Shown here one piece after another: positions 12,518 through 24,897 of a stretch of 64,000 nucleotides of DNA. Positions within the stretch are counted from its first letter, which is position 1. The number at the start of each line of letters is the position of its first letter. The stretch is taken from assembly GCA_963402885.1 (NCBI GenBank), contig OY727099.1, positions 11,582,001 to 11,646,000 of the forward strand, in the 5' to 3' direction. The notes beneath the pieces were generated by a model. It was not told where the DNA came from. It made no database searches and saw only the letters and a list, made by a program, of their open reading frames with translations. A program made the translations under genes and the position numbers. Source of the DNA: Antedon bifida. Its lineage: Eukaryota > Echinodermata > Crinoidea > Comatulida > Antedonidae.

Positions 12518-12768
12518 TCAAATACAGTAACCATAAGACACAGTAACACAAGAATTTAATTGACCTGCTATACCAATGACCAGTTCATACCTCCATCCAA
12601 CACCCCTAATACACTGCCGATAACATGTATAAGACTCTGGTGGAATTAACTTAGCAATATGATTTTTATCTTCTTTTTTTTTAGTGTATCTACTATGCAA
12701 ACGAATGATATCGGAGACAGTATCATCAAAAGGTTCAACATATGGATCAACTATAAGTAATGGTAGTG
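12518..12768 (-). CDS. Unassigned terminal exon candidate
   Basis: After a good acceptor (TTGTTTTGTAG, ending 12769) the minus strand is open for 83 codons to a stop. It contains LPLLIVDPYVEPFDDT, DIIRLHSRYTKKKEDKNHIA, PPESYTCYRQCIRGVGW and RYELVIGIAGQLNS. The composition is balanced and unlike the random AT-rich open frames nearby, so it may be a true last exon, or part of a decayed gene or transposon. No partner exon was recognised upstream between 12.8 and 17 kb. I do not recognise the family. Confidence 0.35.
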
Positions 12769-13989
12769 CTACAAAACAAGAAACACAAAATTCAACAAAT
12801 CAAGCTGAAAAAAAGGACTAACAAACATAGATATACGAGCATTACCAAATAAGGAAATATAGAGGGAGACATATCAGAATGCTGGCATTTTAGTTTTTGT
12901 ATTCTGATCTAAAATGATTAAATAAATTGATAGTTACACAATATTGTATATGATGTAAATATGTATGTTGTGTTTACCTGTTGTTCCAACTGAAGCCTAT
13001 AATGTTACCCCCTGGTGATCTGGTTCACAAAATAGCCCCTGTATCAGGTACCACCTACCTGATAGGACAGTGATTAATCTACTATTGGTAATCCTTGGCT
13101 ACATTGCCTAAAGACATAAAATAAAAAAATAAATAAATAAAAAATGTTAGGTTTTATTAACAAATAATATTGATTGTTGTAGATAAACATGTCTTCTTAA
13201 TATTAATTTTAAAGTGTATTAATAATAATAATACAGTATATTAATTATATCATTTTAAAGTCATATTTTAACTATGAAATAGATGAACCCAGGTAATAAA
13301 TGGTGCAGTATTGTGTTTTACGGTCAAGCGTTGACATCTGAATTACAGTGCTGACATTGTATGTGGCTACCTAACAATTATAAATAGAATTGAGTTAAAT
13401 TTATCTGATATCTTGAGATTACAAATAGAAGAGTGAACTTTACACTGTATTAAGCACACAATGTATGCTGCATAGTATTGTTGATAGATGGACAAAAACA
13501 TTTGAATATTGATATACGGTACTACAATTACAAGTAATAAACTTAATAACATAAGTCAAGTATTGGTCATAATTAAACTCCTCCAACTTATTATGTTTAA
13601 ATTATTGTATATAATATTAGCTCAGAAGTCAATAATTAAAATATAATAACATTCCAAATAATAGAAATAATAAATATTCTAGCAACCTCTTAAAATTACA
13701 TTTTTTTTTTTATTATAGAAATGATGTTTTGTTAATTTTGTGTGCAATAGAATAGCATACATTACAAGCAGTATTTTAATACCAAATACTGTCATGAGTA
13801 AGTAATTTTAATTTGCCGACACTGATTCGGTTGTTTTTTTCCCCAAATTTTTAAAAATATTTTAGAATCTATTTTATCTTTTAATTTCAAGCAATGTGTG
13901 CGATATCAGAATTCTTTTTATTTAAAAATTATTAATAATAATAATAATTGAAAAAAGGGTGTTTATTTTAATTATATTAGTGTTACTTG

Positions 13990-15564
13990 TTAGGTGATCA
14001 TTTAGAATAAAATGATCACCTATTGTTATTGTATAAAATCTTTATTATTATTTTTCTTTTTTTTTTTCTTTTTATTGTTTCTGTACACTATTTTGTGTAA
14101 CAATTATCTCAAAAAGTTTAATGTCAATGATTACAAAAATTTCAGAATATCTTTCAAATAATATAACTTAATCCTAATAAGCTTTCCAGCGTGATCACTC
14201 ATCCGTGACGACATTTATACGCCATTTTGCGAAATCACATTATCAATCATATCTCCATAATTCATTATCACATATTAATGAAATTCACTACACGTAAACT
14301 TCAGATCAAGGGTAAAAATATTAGCAAATAAAAACGCACGCGCACGTAGGTTCATGCGCGTGATATCGCGCGTTAAAAATTTAAAACGCTCAAAATTAAG
14401 TTTTGATCAATTTAGAGCATGAATTAGGCCATTTGCGTGTTTCAATAAATTACTGCGCAAAAATGCGTTTTTGCGCGCGCGATACTTAAAAAGCGTAAAA
14501 AATATGAATTTTTTTTACAAATCTCATTCTACTCACCATCCTTAGTACATTCACCAAATTTGAATCAGTTCCGACTTAAAATAACGCTATACGAGCACGT
14601 TAAAAATGACAAAATGCGCATATTAATTTTACAAAAGTTCTGAAAATGGTGAAAAATAGGTCTTTTTTAAAATGAAAATAATTCTTCAGAATGCAAGATG
14701 ACCCCCGATTTTTGAAGCCATTGAGTTGTAGATATGAATTCATGTACACACTTTACGTACAAAATGTTTTGACGTCATCAAATGGCCACTTGAATTTAAA
14801 AATTAGGATTTGTTATCTTTTTGTGTAGATTATCACATTCAACAGAGTGCATCTTGGTTATGTGTGCTCGAATTTCGCACAACTTTCAGTATGTGCTTGC
14901 TTAATTAATTATCTTTATCATGAGTTGACACTATCTTCATTTTAATGACGTCATCACGCGTAAAAACTTGAATAACGTAGGCCGTGTAATTTCACCTTCG
15001 CAGTAAATTTGAATATCTTACAGCTCTTCAGAATTGAAGGTTACCTTGATGATTATAATTTATTATGAAAGCTGATGAAATGTAGATATTAATTCATATA
15101 AAAATTAAGCCTATCGGATGTTGTGACGTTAACATATGGCCAGTTGAAGTGAAAAAGTAGTTTTTTCATATTTTTCGTCAAAGTTATACACAATTCAAAG
15201 AGCGCGCACAGCGCTTCTACGTGCCAAATTTTTTTCCAAATCTTATATTTTTTTGCTCAATTAATTATCTTTCGAAATTGTCATCTTAAAGTTTAGTTTG
15301 ATAACGTCATCATGCCAAAAAATTAGAACATGTGTGTCCCGTAATTTCACCTATGCTACACTGTATATAGATATACAGTATATACTGTACATATTGTATA
15401 TGGCATATAGGCACAACTCAGCACTATAAACATATAATAGGATGGCATACATCAACATTTTCCGATCGTATGTTAACGTACGTGCATGTTTAAAAAAAAT
15501 TAATTTCAGTAAAATGATAAAAATGATCACCTATAATTCGTCAAAGTGACGAATTAAATTCTAG
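13990..15564 (+). mobile_element. Helentron-like non-autonomous element, copy A
   Basis: A 1,575-bp AT-rich element without coding capacity. It starts with a palindrome (AGGTGATCATTT ... AAATGATCACCT, 13992-14021) and ends with AAATGATCACCT (15521-15532), then a hairpin AATTCGTC-AAAGT-GACGAATT (15535-15555) and a terminal CTAG (15561-15564). The interior has repeated TGACGTCATC and 'GTAATTTCACC' modules. Copy B (56062-57633) has the same plan and almost the same length. A 3' hairpin just before CTAG, an end sequence repeated in inverted form at the start, and flanking T residues fit Helentron/Helitron2-type elements. The family assignment is inference. Confidence 0.55.
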
Positions 15565-16666
15565 TTAGTTTTAAGACTGTTGTGTCTGAAATTAAATATG
15601 AAAATTCTTGTTTTAATCTGATTATTACGTTTGATTTTAATTTATGCAAACAAATCTATTAACAAACATCTGTATAATGATGTAGATAATTTTTAAGCAA
15701 TTATTTCCAGTATTACTTTGATAAAATATTTCATTATTCCAACATTCTTATTGTCATGTCTAAATAATTCAGGTAGAGAATTCTGTTTTTCTTCTAAATT
15801 TAAAGTTGCCGTTTAATAACAAATCATTTTGCTTTATCATGCAATATTACATCTTTTTAGATGACACCATGAGACCTAAGTATGTCATGTCATGCTTAGT
15901 CTTTGTACTTTAATCAATGTATTGTAAGCCTGCCCAGTGCCCACACAGTGATTGAATGTAATGTTGTAATGGAATAAATGTATGAAGTATTGTACATTAG
16001 CACAGGATAAGCCAATCCTGGATAGATTGATTGAATGAAATGTTATAAATTGGAATAAATATACGACTATTATAATTGAAAGTTTTGTTGTGTCTTGTAT
16101 TCTTGAAATCTTATTTCTTAGCATTGTTGGCAGAAAATTTCAATAATTGAAGTTATCTTGGGGGTAGTTCGCGAAAAAAATCCAACCTGTAGTATGCACC
16201 GCCTGAAACAGTCTGCAGCAAAAATCACCTGTGACTCTCACATTTACATCAACATTTCTGAATCCACAGAAAAAACAGCAATTAAATTGAATTCTAAAAA
16301 AAAAGACTTTAAATTCCAACATTTTAGGTTTTTATTTGTTCCAACTTAAATGCATTACAATACATAACATGAATTGGCTTTTCTTTGATATAAACCATCT
16401 ATTTCATCTAGTTTATTATAAATGACAACAATATAACACCTTTATAATATTAAATAACAATATTGAATATTCCACTAAATGTATGACAACAAATATTTCT
16501 TTTTAATCAACTAAATGATTCCAAATTACATCATTTCCAGTTCCAAAAACTCTTCTTTCTACTTATTACGGCTAGTTCATAAACAAATCAACATCTATTA
16601 ATATTTCGGCATGAAATCAGTCAAACAGAGCACACACTTTGTACTTGCATTGAAATGTTTAACATA

Positions 16667-16681
16667 GGGGGGGGGGGGGGG
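16667..16681. repeat. Poly(G) tract, 15 bases
   Basis: Uninterrupted G15 lies in AT-rich DNA downstream of the TRIM gene. The length may be unreliable in assembly. Confidence 0.9.
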
Positions 16682-17388
16682 TCCTAAATTATTTGTCTGT
16701 TGAATAAATAAAATAAAAAATTCAAGATGAAATAATGAATATCTGATTTAAAATCATATTTGAATAAAATTAAACATAAAATAAGATTAGAGTCCTTTTA
16801 AGTACAGGACTTAATTACAATATTGCAGCACGTTGTAACTTAAACTGGACATTTCTTTCTTTAATTTAAAAAACAAAGAATGATTGTCTGACGTATGTAG
16901 AACTATAATTAAAAATATTGCTCTCCGTTGTTAAACTCAGACATCCATTTTTTTAACACTATACATTTTTTTAATGGAACAAAATGGAATGTACTGTACA
17001 AGGAAAAAATATATATAAACAATATATTGGTAGTGTCGTGAAGGTCAATTACTGGACCTCCAGTGGCATATACTGTAGGTACCAAAGATGTCAATATAAT
17101 ATTTAGTACACACATCAGTACATTATCCAGAAAGTTTATGTACAGCAAACAGCATTCTAATAACTGCCTTCACCTCAAAACAAAATTGGAATCTTTTTTT
17201 TTAATGATAACAATTGCTACTATAAGAAATACGATTTCAAATTTTGCAATAGCGACTGTATTATTAACACACTGCTATTGGCCCAGCTTACACATTACAC
17301 TGTATCATGTTATTAATGATTCTTTACTTCTTGGCATGCTTTTGCTAAATTTAACTATTATAATACTGTTTTTTGTTTATTAATGTTA

Positions 17389-20300
17389 CTACAATTCAAT
17401 CTGTCTTACACAATTGGCATGCATGTCTACCACATAAAGTACAGTCCTGGCACCTCGTTTACCCACCGCCATTCCTCGAGGGAGTTTAAGCTTGTCTCCT
17501 TGGACCGTAACTATTCTTATGAATTTTCCCACAGGATTATATTCATAGATAAGCGGTGGTCCATCTTTGGGAGTGCTACTAATAAGTATATTATCATTAG
17601 GGGCAACCGCCACTCCTGTGGGGTAGCCTGTAGGATTACCTTTGTTAAGGACTCTGAATACATTGAGAACTTGACTCATTTCATTGACTATCTTCACGTT
17701 GCTCTCGGCAGAATCGCATATGATGAGATGCCCTTTGCTGTTAGCCGCAACAAACCACGGCTGTTTAAAGATATTGTGAGGGGGTCTACCAATAATATTA
17801 AGTAGCCAGCCTAGGGTGGAGAACACTTTAACATTTGCTGCTTTGTGATCTACTATATAAATTCTATTATTGTGGGTTGTTAATCCCATTGGTGTTTGAA
17901 GATCATTTGAAAAGAAATTCCCTTTCAGGTTGTTGTCGGCATCTAGGTGATAGAATTTATGTCTTTCTGCATCTGTGACGTAAAACGTGTTTGGACTGCA
18001 TGGGTCTGCTGCGATCCCTGTAGGGTTAAATGGACTTTCTTCGCTTTGTGGTACAGACACGTTATGCGAGAAATCACCTTTGCTATCCATGACAGCAACT
18101 CGTCGAGAAGCACGATTTGTTATAACCAAGCGTCCGTCACCAAGCACCGCGACATCTAGCGGTTCTCGGAGCTTAGCATCGACAGCAATTACAGACGGCA
18201 AAAAAGATAAGGACATAAGAGGGGCTGCTTGATTTCCGTGTTTTCTTCTATGAGGACTGGAAGGGGTTTTGGAAACGGAGATCATTGAATCTGATCCGAA
18301 CGTGCTTTTAAGTCCAGAAGTTACGTTCAAAGTGAAAGGGTATCTTTTAATGGCTTGGTCATTAATCCTAGCAAAGATTTTATGTATACCTATATCAGAT
18401 GGGGTGAACTTAATATGGCACTGATCGCTACCTCTATCTCTGACCTTTATTATCTCTCGTTTACCACAACCACTGGGTCGTTCTAACTCTACCAGTACAT
18501 TTCTATCATTAGAGGTATTCCTTACAGGTTGGTTCTTTTCATTCTTCATCAACAATCTAAGATGTATTTCTTTGCTGATCACGCATGGTTTTTTTGGATT
18601 AGCATTTATTATAAAAGACTTGGCGTAAGACGTAAAGCCTACATCTGATATGAAACTGATGTCAGATGTGGTGGAGTCATCAGACAAGGCTTCATCCCCT
18701 TCTGTTGGCAGATTTGAAGTCGACTGAACAGGACTTTTCTTCTTCTTTCCTCTCCCTCTTGCAGGTTTCTTTTGTTTATTAACCTGTGCGTATTGTGGCT
18801 CCTTATTTGGATTTTCAGCGGGTTGTACATTTTCAGGTTCTAAATCTTTCGGATTCTCTTCTTTTGCAAGATCTTCTTCTTTTCCTTCACCACCTCCCTT
18901 ATTTTCTTCTTCAACTTTGCTTCCTTTCTTTTTAGGTCTAGGACAGGTTGCATCTTTTGCTTTCTCCATCAATTTGTTTTGTTTTTCAACACTACCAATG
19001 CTCATCTCTTTTATTTCATCCAGAAATTCATGGTTTGGAAAAAACTGCACTTTGAAATCATACTTGTTTTGTTTTGGGATGGACTCACCAATCAAAGATT
19101 TCAAGCGAACTGAAGCTTGCTTAGAGGTAGTAGTAACTGATATAAAGTTACCAAACTTAAGCAAGTTCTCAGCAAAGTAAACTCCTTCTGTGATTTCTTT
19201 GGAGAAAGAAGCGATCTTACTGCGCCATGCTTCAATAACCGCTTCTTTATTGTTGTAGTCTTGTTCAATTTCCATTCTTAAGATCGTCATGTTCATGTCT
19301 AACATCGCCTTGATAGATTCGACGTGATTCTCAGCTTCAAACAAAGCTTGAATATGCTGATCTTGTAACTCTTCTTGAACGTGTTGCATTGTGTCTAGCG
19401 CCCTTTTCGCCGAATCCTTCTTCTTGCTTGCTTTTGTGATCTGTTCTTTAAGAGCTTGTGACATCGTGCTGTAGGTATCTTCAATCTCTTCAAGATTGTG
19501 CGCTTTATGTTGTACAATTGTGCAGTTTGAACAGACAGGAACTTCGCAGGTCTTGCAGAAAAACTCAATTTTGAATTTTGGATGTTTATTGCAGTATACC
19601 GGTTTTAGATGGATCTTTTGGGAGTCAGTAAGTTTATCAAATTCTTCTGTGGTGATTGTTTCATGTTCGGCTGCCATCATCTTGTGGATTGGGATGCATG
19701 AGGTGCACAGGTATAAGGCACAATCCACACACCACATTTCAACCTAATAAAACAAATGCACAATTAATGTTTTTTAACTTTACTTTTTGAAGTTACATCA
19801 TACCTCTAAACATTTTGCTGTGAAATGTTGGTAAACTTTCATCTTTCATCACAAGATTTTAACCAAATGCTCAGGAATCAAGGTATCAACCAAGCTATTT
19901 AGTCTTAAGACCCTGAGACCAGCACATTAACATTATGAAATGTTGGGATGAGCAAGAGAGAAAGAAGTGGAGAGATGGTGTGGAGTGAGTGACAGTCAGT
20001 AACCCTTTGGAAGAGGGAGAAAGCTGATAATAAAAGATGATGATGATTATGATGTTGATGGATGATGATAATGATGATAATGATAAAGATGATGACGACG
20101 ATGATGATGATGTTGATGATGATGGTGATGGATGATGATAATGACAATGATGATGAAAATGATGAAATAAACAAAAGACAATAACTATAATCTATTTTCT
20201 ATAGCCTTTAAGGGTCTAGGCATGGTCTAGGTAATATTATACTGTAAATACAAAATGCTTGAAAATTAAAGCTTAAACAAAATGGTGGACATTTACCTCT

Positions 20301-20683
20301 TCACTCTTTTTACAAAGACCACAAGTATGAGTTACAGGTTCTCCTTCAACAGTTCCTTTGCTTTTACCTCCAATCTTCTGTAAAAATTCAATAAGGTTAT
20401 TCAAATGGAAGTTATCCGGTAGAGCTTTGATGCCCCCTTCCGGTATCGGATGTTCCTTGCGGCATTCTGGACATTCAAGAACTCCTTCCTTCTTCTCTAC
20501 CCACTGCTCCAGACAATCGCAACATACAGAATGGAGACAGGGTAGCATCTTGGGGTTTTCATAACGTTCTAGATGAATCGGACATTGTAGGAACCGTTCG
20601 TCCAGAGTGTTTGCCATGCTGTCTGCGTCCTCCAAGGACGATGAAGCGCTGCCGCTACCAATGCTTTCAGAACATGTAGCCAT
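17389..20683 (-). CDS. TRIM-NHL protein (TRIM2/3/71-like), RING-Bbox-coil-filamin-NHL
   Basis: Probable E3 ubiquitin ligase and/or RNA-binding regulator of the cytoplasmic TRIM-NHL class. Two exons (20683-20297 and 19743-17389) join in phase 0 to give 913 residues. Domains in order: RING about residues 34-75 (CPIHLERYENPKMLPCLHSV ... CPECRKEHP), B-box 1 about 119-150 split by the intron, B-box 2 about 175-213 (CNKHPKFKIEFFC ... HKAH), coiled coil about 217-370, a charged linker of K/E/P-rich runs about 380-500, a filamin repeat about 515-615, and a C-terminal NHL propeller about 640-913 (for example PTGIAADPCSPNTFYVTDAE). The second RING ligand is His37 where TRIM proteins normally have Cys. 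Every other expected metal ligand I checked is present. The start Met is the first of the frame and sits just after an apparent 5' UTR. Which vertebrate TRIM is orthologous cannot be settled by eye. Confidence 0.92.
20030..20170. repeat. GAT-type trinucleotide microsatellite
   Basis: Imperfect GATGATGAT runs with interspersed ATGATAATG variants lie in the single TRIM intron. Open frames rich in I/H/S on the minus strand here are repeat artefacts. Confidence 0.9.
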
Positions 20684-20802
20684 GGTAACAGATTGTTATC
20701 TGAAATTACAAAATAAACAATATGAAAAAAAAATAAAAATAAATTATTACTGGTGAATAATTCCTGATTACAGTATATAGGCCTAGCAACTTGTTTTTGT
20801 AC

Positions 20803-20969
20803 TAAAGCTCTGTCTACACTGTCAAACTAGATTGACAAAAAAAGTGTGATGTGCCCAAATATGGAAGTGATAAGCTTAAATATGGTAGTGATATGACATC
20901 ATCATGTCCATATATGGGCACATCACATTTTTTTATCACATAAAGTTTGATAGTGTAGACAAACCTTTA
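20803..20969. mobile_element. GCTCTGTCTACAC MITE, copy 1
   Basis: Inverted ends TAAAGCTCTGTCTACACTGT and GATAGTGTAGACAAACCTTT enclose a near-palindromic interior with GTGTGATGTGCCCAAATATG and its mirror CATATATGGGCACATCACA. It has a small internal duplication relative to other copies. It lies just upstream of the TRIM gene. Confidence 0.85.
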
Positions 20970-23900
20970 GAAAGTATTATGCACTATTAAGACCTTATTA
21001 TCGTTATTGCTTATTACCTAACTAATACAGAAAATCACACTATTATCACTCCATTTAATATTACCTATTGCCTCTGACATGTCTAGTAATACATTCTATT
21101 TTAAGGCTGCTGTAGTAAGCATGAGACTTTATTGATCCTAAGTTACAGTATGCTGATGATCAAATTTATAAATCAATAACAAACCAAAGCTAAACACAGG
21201 ACACGTTTCATAAGCCACACCATAGTCCATGAAGATTAATTAACAGTTAAACATTAGTACAGTAGTAGTAGTGTAATTAATCGTTTTAGAATTTTAGATA
21301 GATAAATTGAAGATAATTTATTGTCATGGTTTATGCAAATTTAATCAAATTATTATTCAAGGAATGTAAATTAGATTTTGTCTTTTAAAAAAAGACATCA
21401 GTAGGCCTAATCACAGAAAAAAAGTTGTAATTATGGTATTCTTACCATTAAACATAAATATTATACAGGGTTTAATAATTAGTAGAGGATATTAATCCAT
21501 CTATTCAAAGCAGTTTTGGAGAGACGTTTTGGTCCATATTTTTCGCCTTATAAAATTTTCAAAAATAATTTGTTTCTTCATTGGAGACGGGGCCACATCA
21601 TTCTCAAGATCAAGGTCAAGCATTCCAGGGCAAAAAACCCTCACCTCAATGTACAAAAATTACACTAGGACATATGGTACGTAATTATAAAAATTCACAA
21701 CTGTATGCATTTTTTAATTGATGTGTTAAAAACTATGTCTAATAATGCAGAAATGATTATCCAATGACATCATATCATTACTCCAATCATTACTCCCAAT
21801 CATTTAATAACAACAATCATATAGTCATCATACTATTCTATAGCCTGCATTCTATACTAACTGTACTACCTACTACTAATATTTTAATACCTTGAATAGG
21901 TACCTGCAACTTATGGTGACACGCCCCTTTTTGATGTCGCCAAAAAAGTGTGACCTGATATTCAGATCGCGCTGAAGGTCCTTTTTTAAAAAAATCTTTA
22001 AAATTACTTCTGGTTGGATAATGATGACATTATTGGTACCAAAATGTCAACAGGGAGTTGTTCTACTGCTGGGAATTTTTTTTTTCTTTTTTCTGATGTT
22101 TATTTCATGAGTTACAACGATTCAAAAATATACCTCATCAAAACACGTCTTTTTTTCATAAAAAGTGAGTTAGTCCATTATTTTCATGTTTCAGTCCATA
22201 TACTACATGCTATTACGATTATTTTGACATAAGTTTTGTGTATATTGATAGATGTTACAATGGAATTTTTAGATGTTGAAATTTTGTATTTTTCCGCATG
22301 TTTACCTAGGCCTAGCATAGCATAGGATGTAGTGTTACGCAGGTATGTATCTCCCTGGTTAAAGAATAGGCCTTTGACGGTCTATGTAGACTCCTTTGTA
22401 TACATAATATTCACTCTAAATCACTCTAAATATGTTTTAAAAAGTAGGAAATAAAATAAAACAATGTTTGATTTATAACATTCAATTATGTTTTGGTACT
22501 AAAGTTGTTAGAATACAGCGATTTTAAAAGATTGCAAATAAATATTTTTTATTAATAACAATAACCCGTATGAATATTAGTACGCTAGGTTGTCAGTTTA
22601 CAATGCGGCCAATCAGAGTGCGTGTTTTTACCCAAGCTGGTGTAGATTTGGGTGTGCAAGTATAGTATGTTTGTGAATATCAATTCGACTGAAAGACAAT
22701 TTGTAATAATTGTCAGAGGGTAGGGAAAAAGTTGTTATAACGTAAATGGGTTTGGTTGTTGTTGAGAAGAGGTAGATTCATGTTTGGAAAAATAATAAAT
22801 TTAAATAATAATTTTCAAACAATTTTTAAGAATATTGCACTTCATTGCCACACTTTTTTTTTCTTATGCATTGAAATGCCTATACTGATTTTTTATGAAA
22901 AAAAAACATTAAAAAAATTATAAAAAATTACCATGTTGACGAATTTTAATTATTTTTGTGTTATTAAATTTCTATTTTTTTTCTTCATTTTTTGATGTAT
23001 GACTCGATCTGTTTCAATAAGTTTGAATTTTCATGTTAGGTACCTACCTTGAACTAAACTCCCTACTATTTAGACAACTATTAATTATTTATTAGAAATA
23101 AAATAAGTAGGCCTAGCAAATCAATCCAACGAATATTCAAACGGTCAAATTTCCTCCATAGCGTTATCTAAATAAACCAATAATCCTATGCTTCATCAAA
23201 TACATATATTCCCCTATCTAAGGCTAAGCCCTTCGTCCCGCCTGAGATTCAATACATTTCAGGGCGGCGAGACAATTTTCCCCCGGTATGATGAACGAAT
23301 ACATGGTGTACTTTCCAGGCCTAGCATCCCGAATTCAAAGCGAGTTTTTGTTCATAAAATACAACATAAAATAATGTTAAAATAGAACTAATATTATCCA
23401 AACTACTTACCCTGCTTTAGGTTAAGCTTATAACGTCTAAATGTCTAGAAATAAGGAATAATCCCATTTCAAGTTAACGGCTGTTGGGATTTTCCATTTT
23501 CTGCCAAAATCAGCAGTGACACGGTGTTGGCGCGCAGCAGCAGAGGGAGGAACTATGGTTCTTGGAATTAAAAGTTTTCCTATTTTGCATACAGTATATA
23601 ATGTTTTAATTCGGTATTATGTATTTAATTTTATTTTATATACCTTCCAACTCACAAGCAAAACAAATAAATAATAATACACGTCAACTGTTATTAAAAT
23701 TATATTAGAATATTAAAATTTACACTTTAACACTTGTACAACACGAAATGCATTGACGAATTGTTTATATTAAATTCAATGTACGTTTGAAATTGACGGT
23801 CCGATGGTTTTGGATTACCTCATTTCAGTGTGGTCACAGCTTGACCTTCATCGATCCATGCCGACTTTGACCGTCTTTTGCTATTTTTATTTTTTTTTTT

Positions 23901-24890
23901 TTTTGCTTTTCTATAGTATTAACTATTATTCATCCATCAAACGACGGTTTGTGAACAAACGAACGTTCAACCACTAAATAATTAAGACAATTTAAAAAGA
24001 AGTGCAGGGAGGGAGAAAAAAGCTTTAAAATTGATATATATTTTCATGATATTTAATATAATTAGGGCTAAGGGCTATTTATTATTGCAACATTCAATAT
24101 GGTCATGATGATGTACAGATAAAGGCACATTATTATTTAAATAGTTTGTATTACAGTAAAATTATTTTATATGTATGGTATCAGTCTAATATAATAATAT
24201 TTGATGTCACTCTCAAAATGCTCGGCTTCTTGCATGTCGCCCTCTCTCGATCAAATTAGGATTTGCGGTTGCTTAGCAACCATGCTATTTATTATGTAAT
24301 CGATCTTCAAAAAAGTAGCTCTCACCACACACACGTAGGCCTACCAGCTGCTGACATGTGTGTGTATCATACCCGTTTGTTTTCTTTGTAGCCTCCTCTA
24401 CTAGTTCAACATGTACTGTATCTTGAATTTAAAAAGTCAATATTAGGCTATGTTATTAAAGGTAAGATTCAAATTGTATTGTAGTCTAGCCTACCTAGTA
24501 GTAGGCCTAGCTAGGCCTAGTAGGCTACTCACTCCTCTAACCTAGCCTACGTACTACTAGGCCTAGACCTCATCTCATGGTAGGCAAACTAGGCTAGGCT
24601 AGCTGACCGAGGCTGTGAGCCCTTCCCCTGGAGGCTGTATCATGTATGGTGTGCTGAATACTTTAAAAATACTTTAAATAAAACTGGATATGGATGTAGC
24701 CTATTTTGATACAACATTTTAATTTATGTCAAAATATAAAACAGGCTTTTTTTTTATTCATTCTACCAAAACAAATTTTGAATTGTTTTATTTATATTTA
24801 TTTATAATAATTTATTTTATAATAATTTATTTTTTAGGTCATGTCTGAACTACTAGCCTAGTAGCAGATTAATGGCATTGAACCACACTG
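20970..24890. other. Intergenic region between TRIM-NHL and TTLL2
   Basis: The TRIM and TTLL2 genes diverge here. The interval is AT-rich with TAGGCCTA clusters near 24485-24560. A noncoding first exon of TTLL2 may lie near 24390-24461 (ending at a GTAAGA donor), and an acceptor TTTTTTAG is at about 24837. I find no coding region in 20970-24300. Confidence 0.5.
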
Positions 24891-24897
24891 TAAAGGA

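Larger units (their letters stand above)
12347..17388. other. Gene-poor interval between AGPAT and TRIM-NHL
   Basis: A poly(A) signal AATAAA at about 12398 probably ends the AGPAT transcript. One unassigned minus-strand exon (12518-12768) and one Helentron-like element (13990-15564) are described separately. A run of 15 G lies at 16667-16681. The rest (12780-13980 and 15570-17380) is AT-rich with no supportable gene. The last part probably includes the 3' UTR of the TRIM gene. Confidence 0.6.

Noticed and set aside
17063-17805. Plus-strand open frames of 106 and 140 codons
   Set aside because: Antisense to the NHL domain or in its 3' flank; no splice or family support.
22014-22232. 72-codon plus-strand open frame upstream of TTLL2
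   Set aside because: AT-rich, hydrophobic by composition, no recognisable domain or exon structure.
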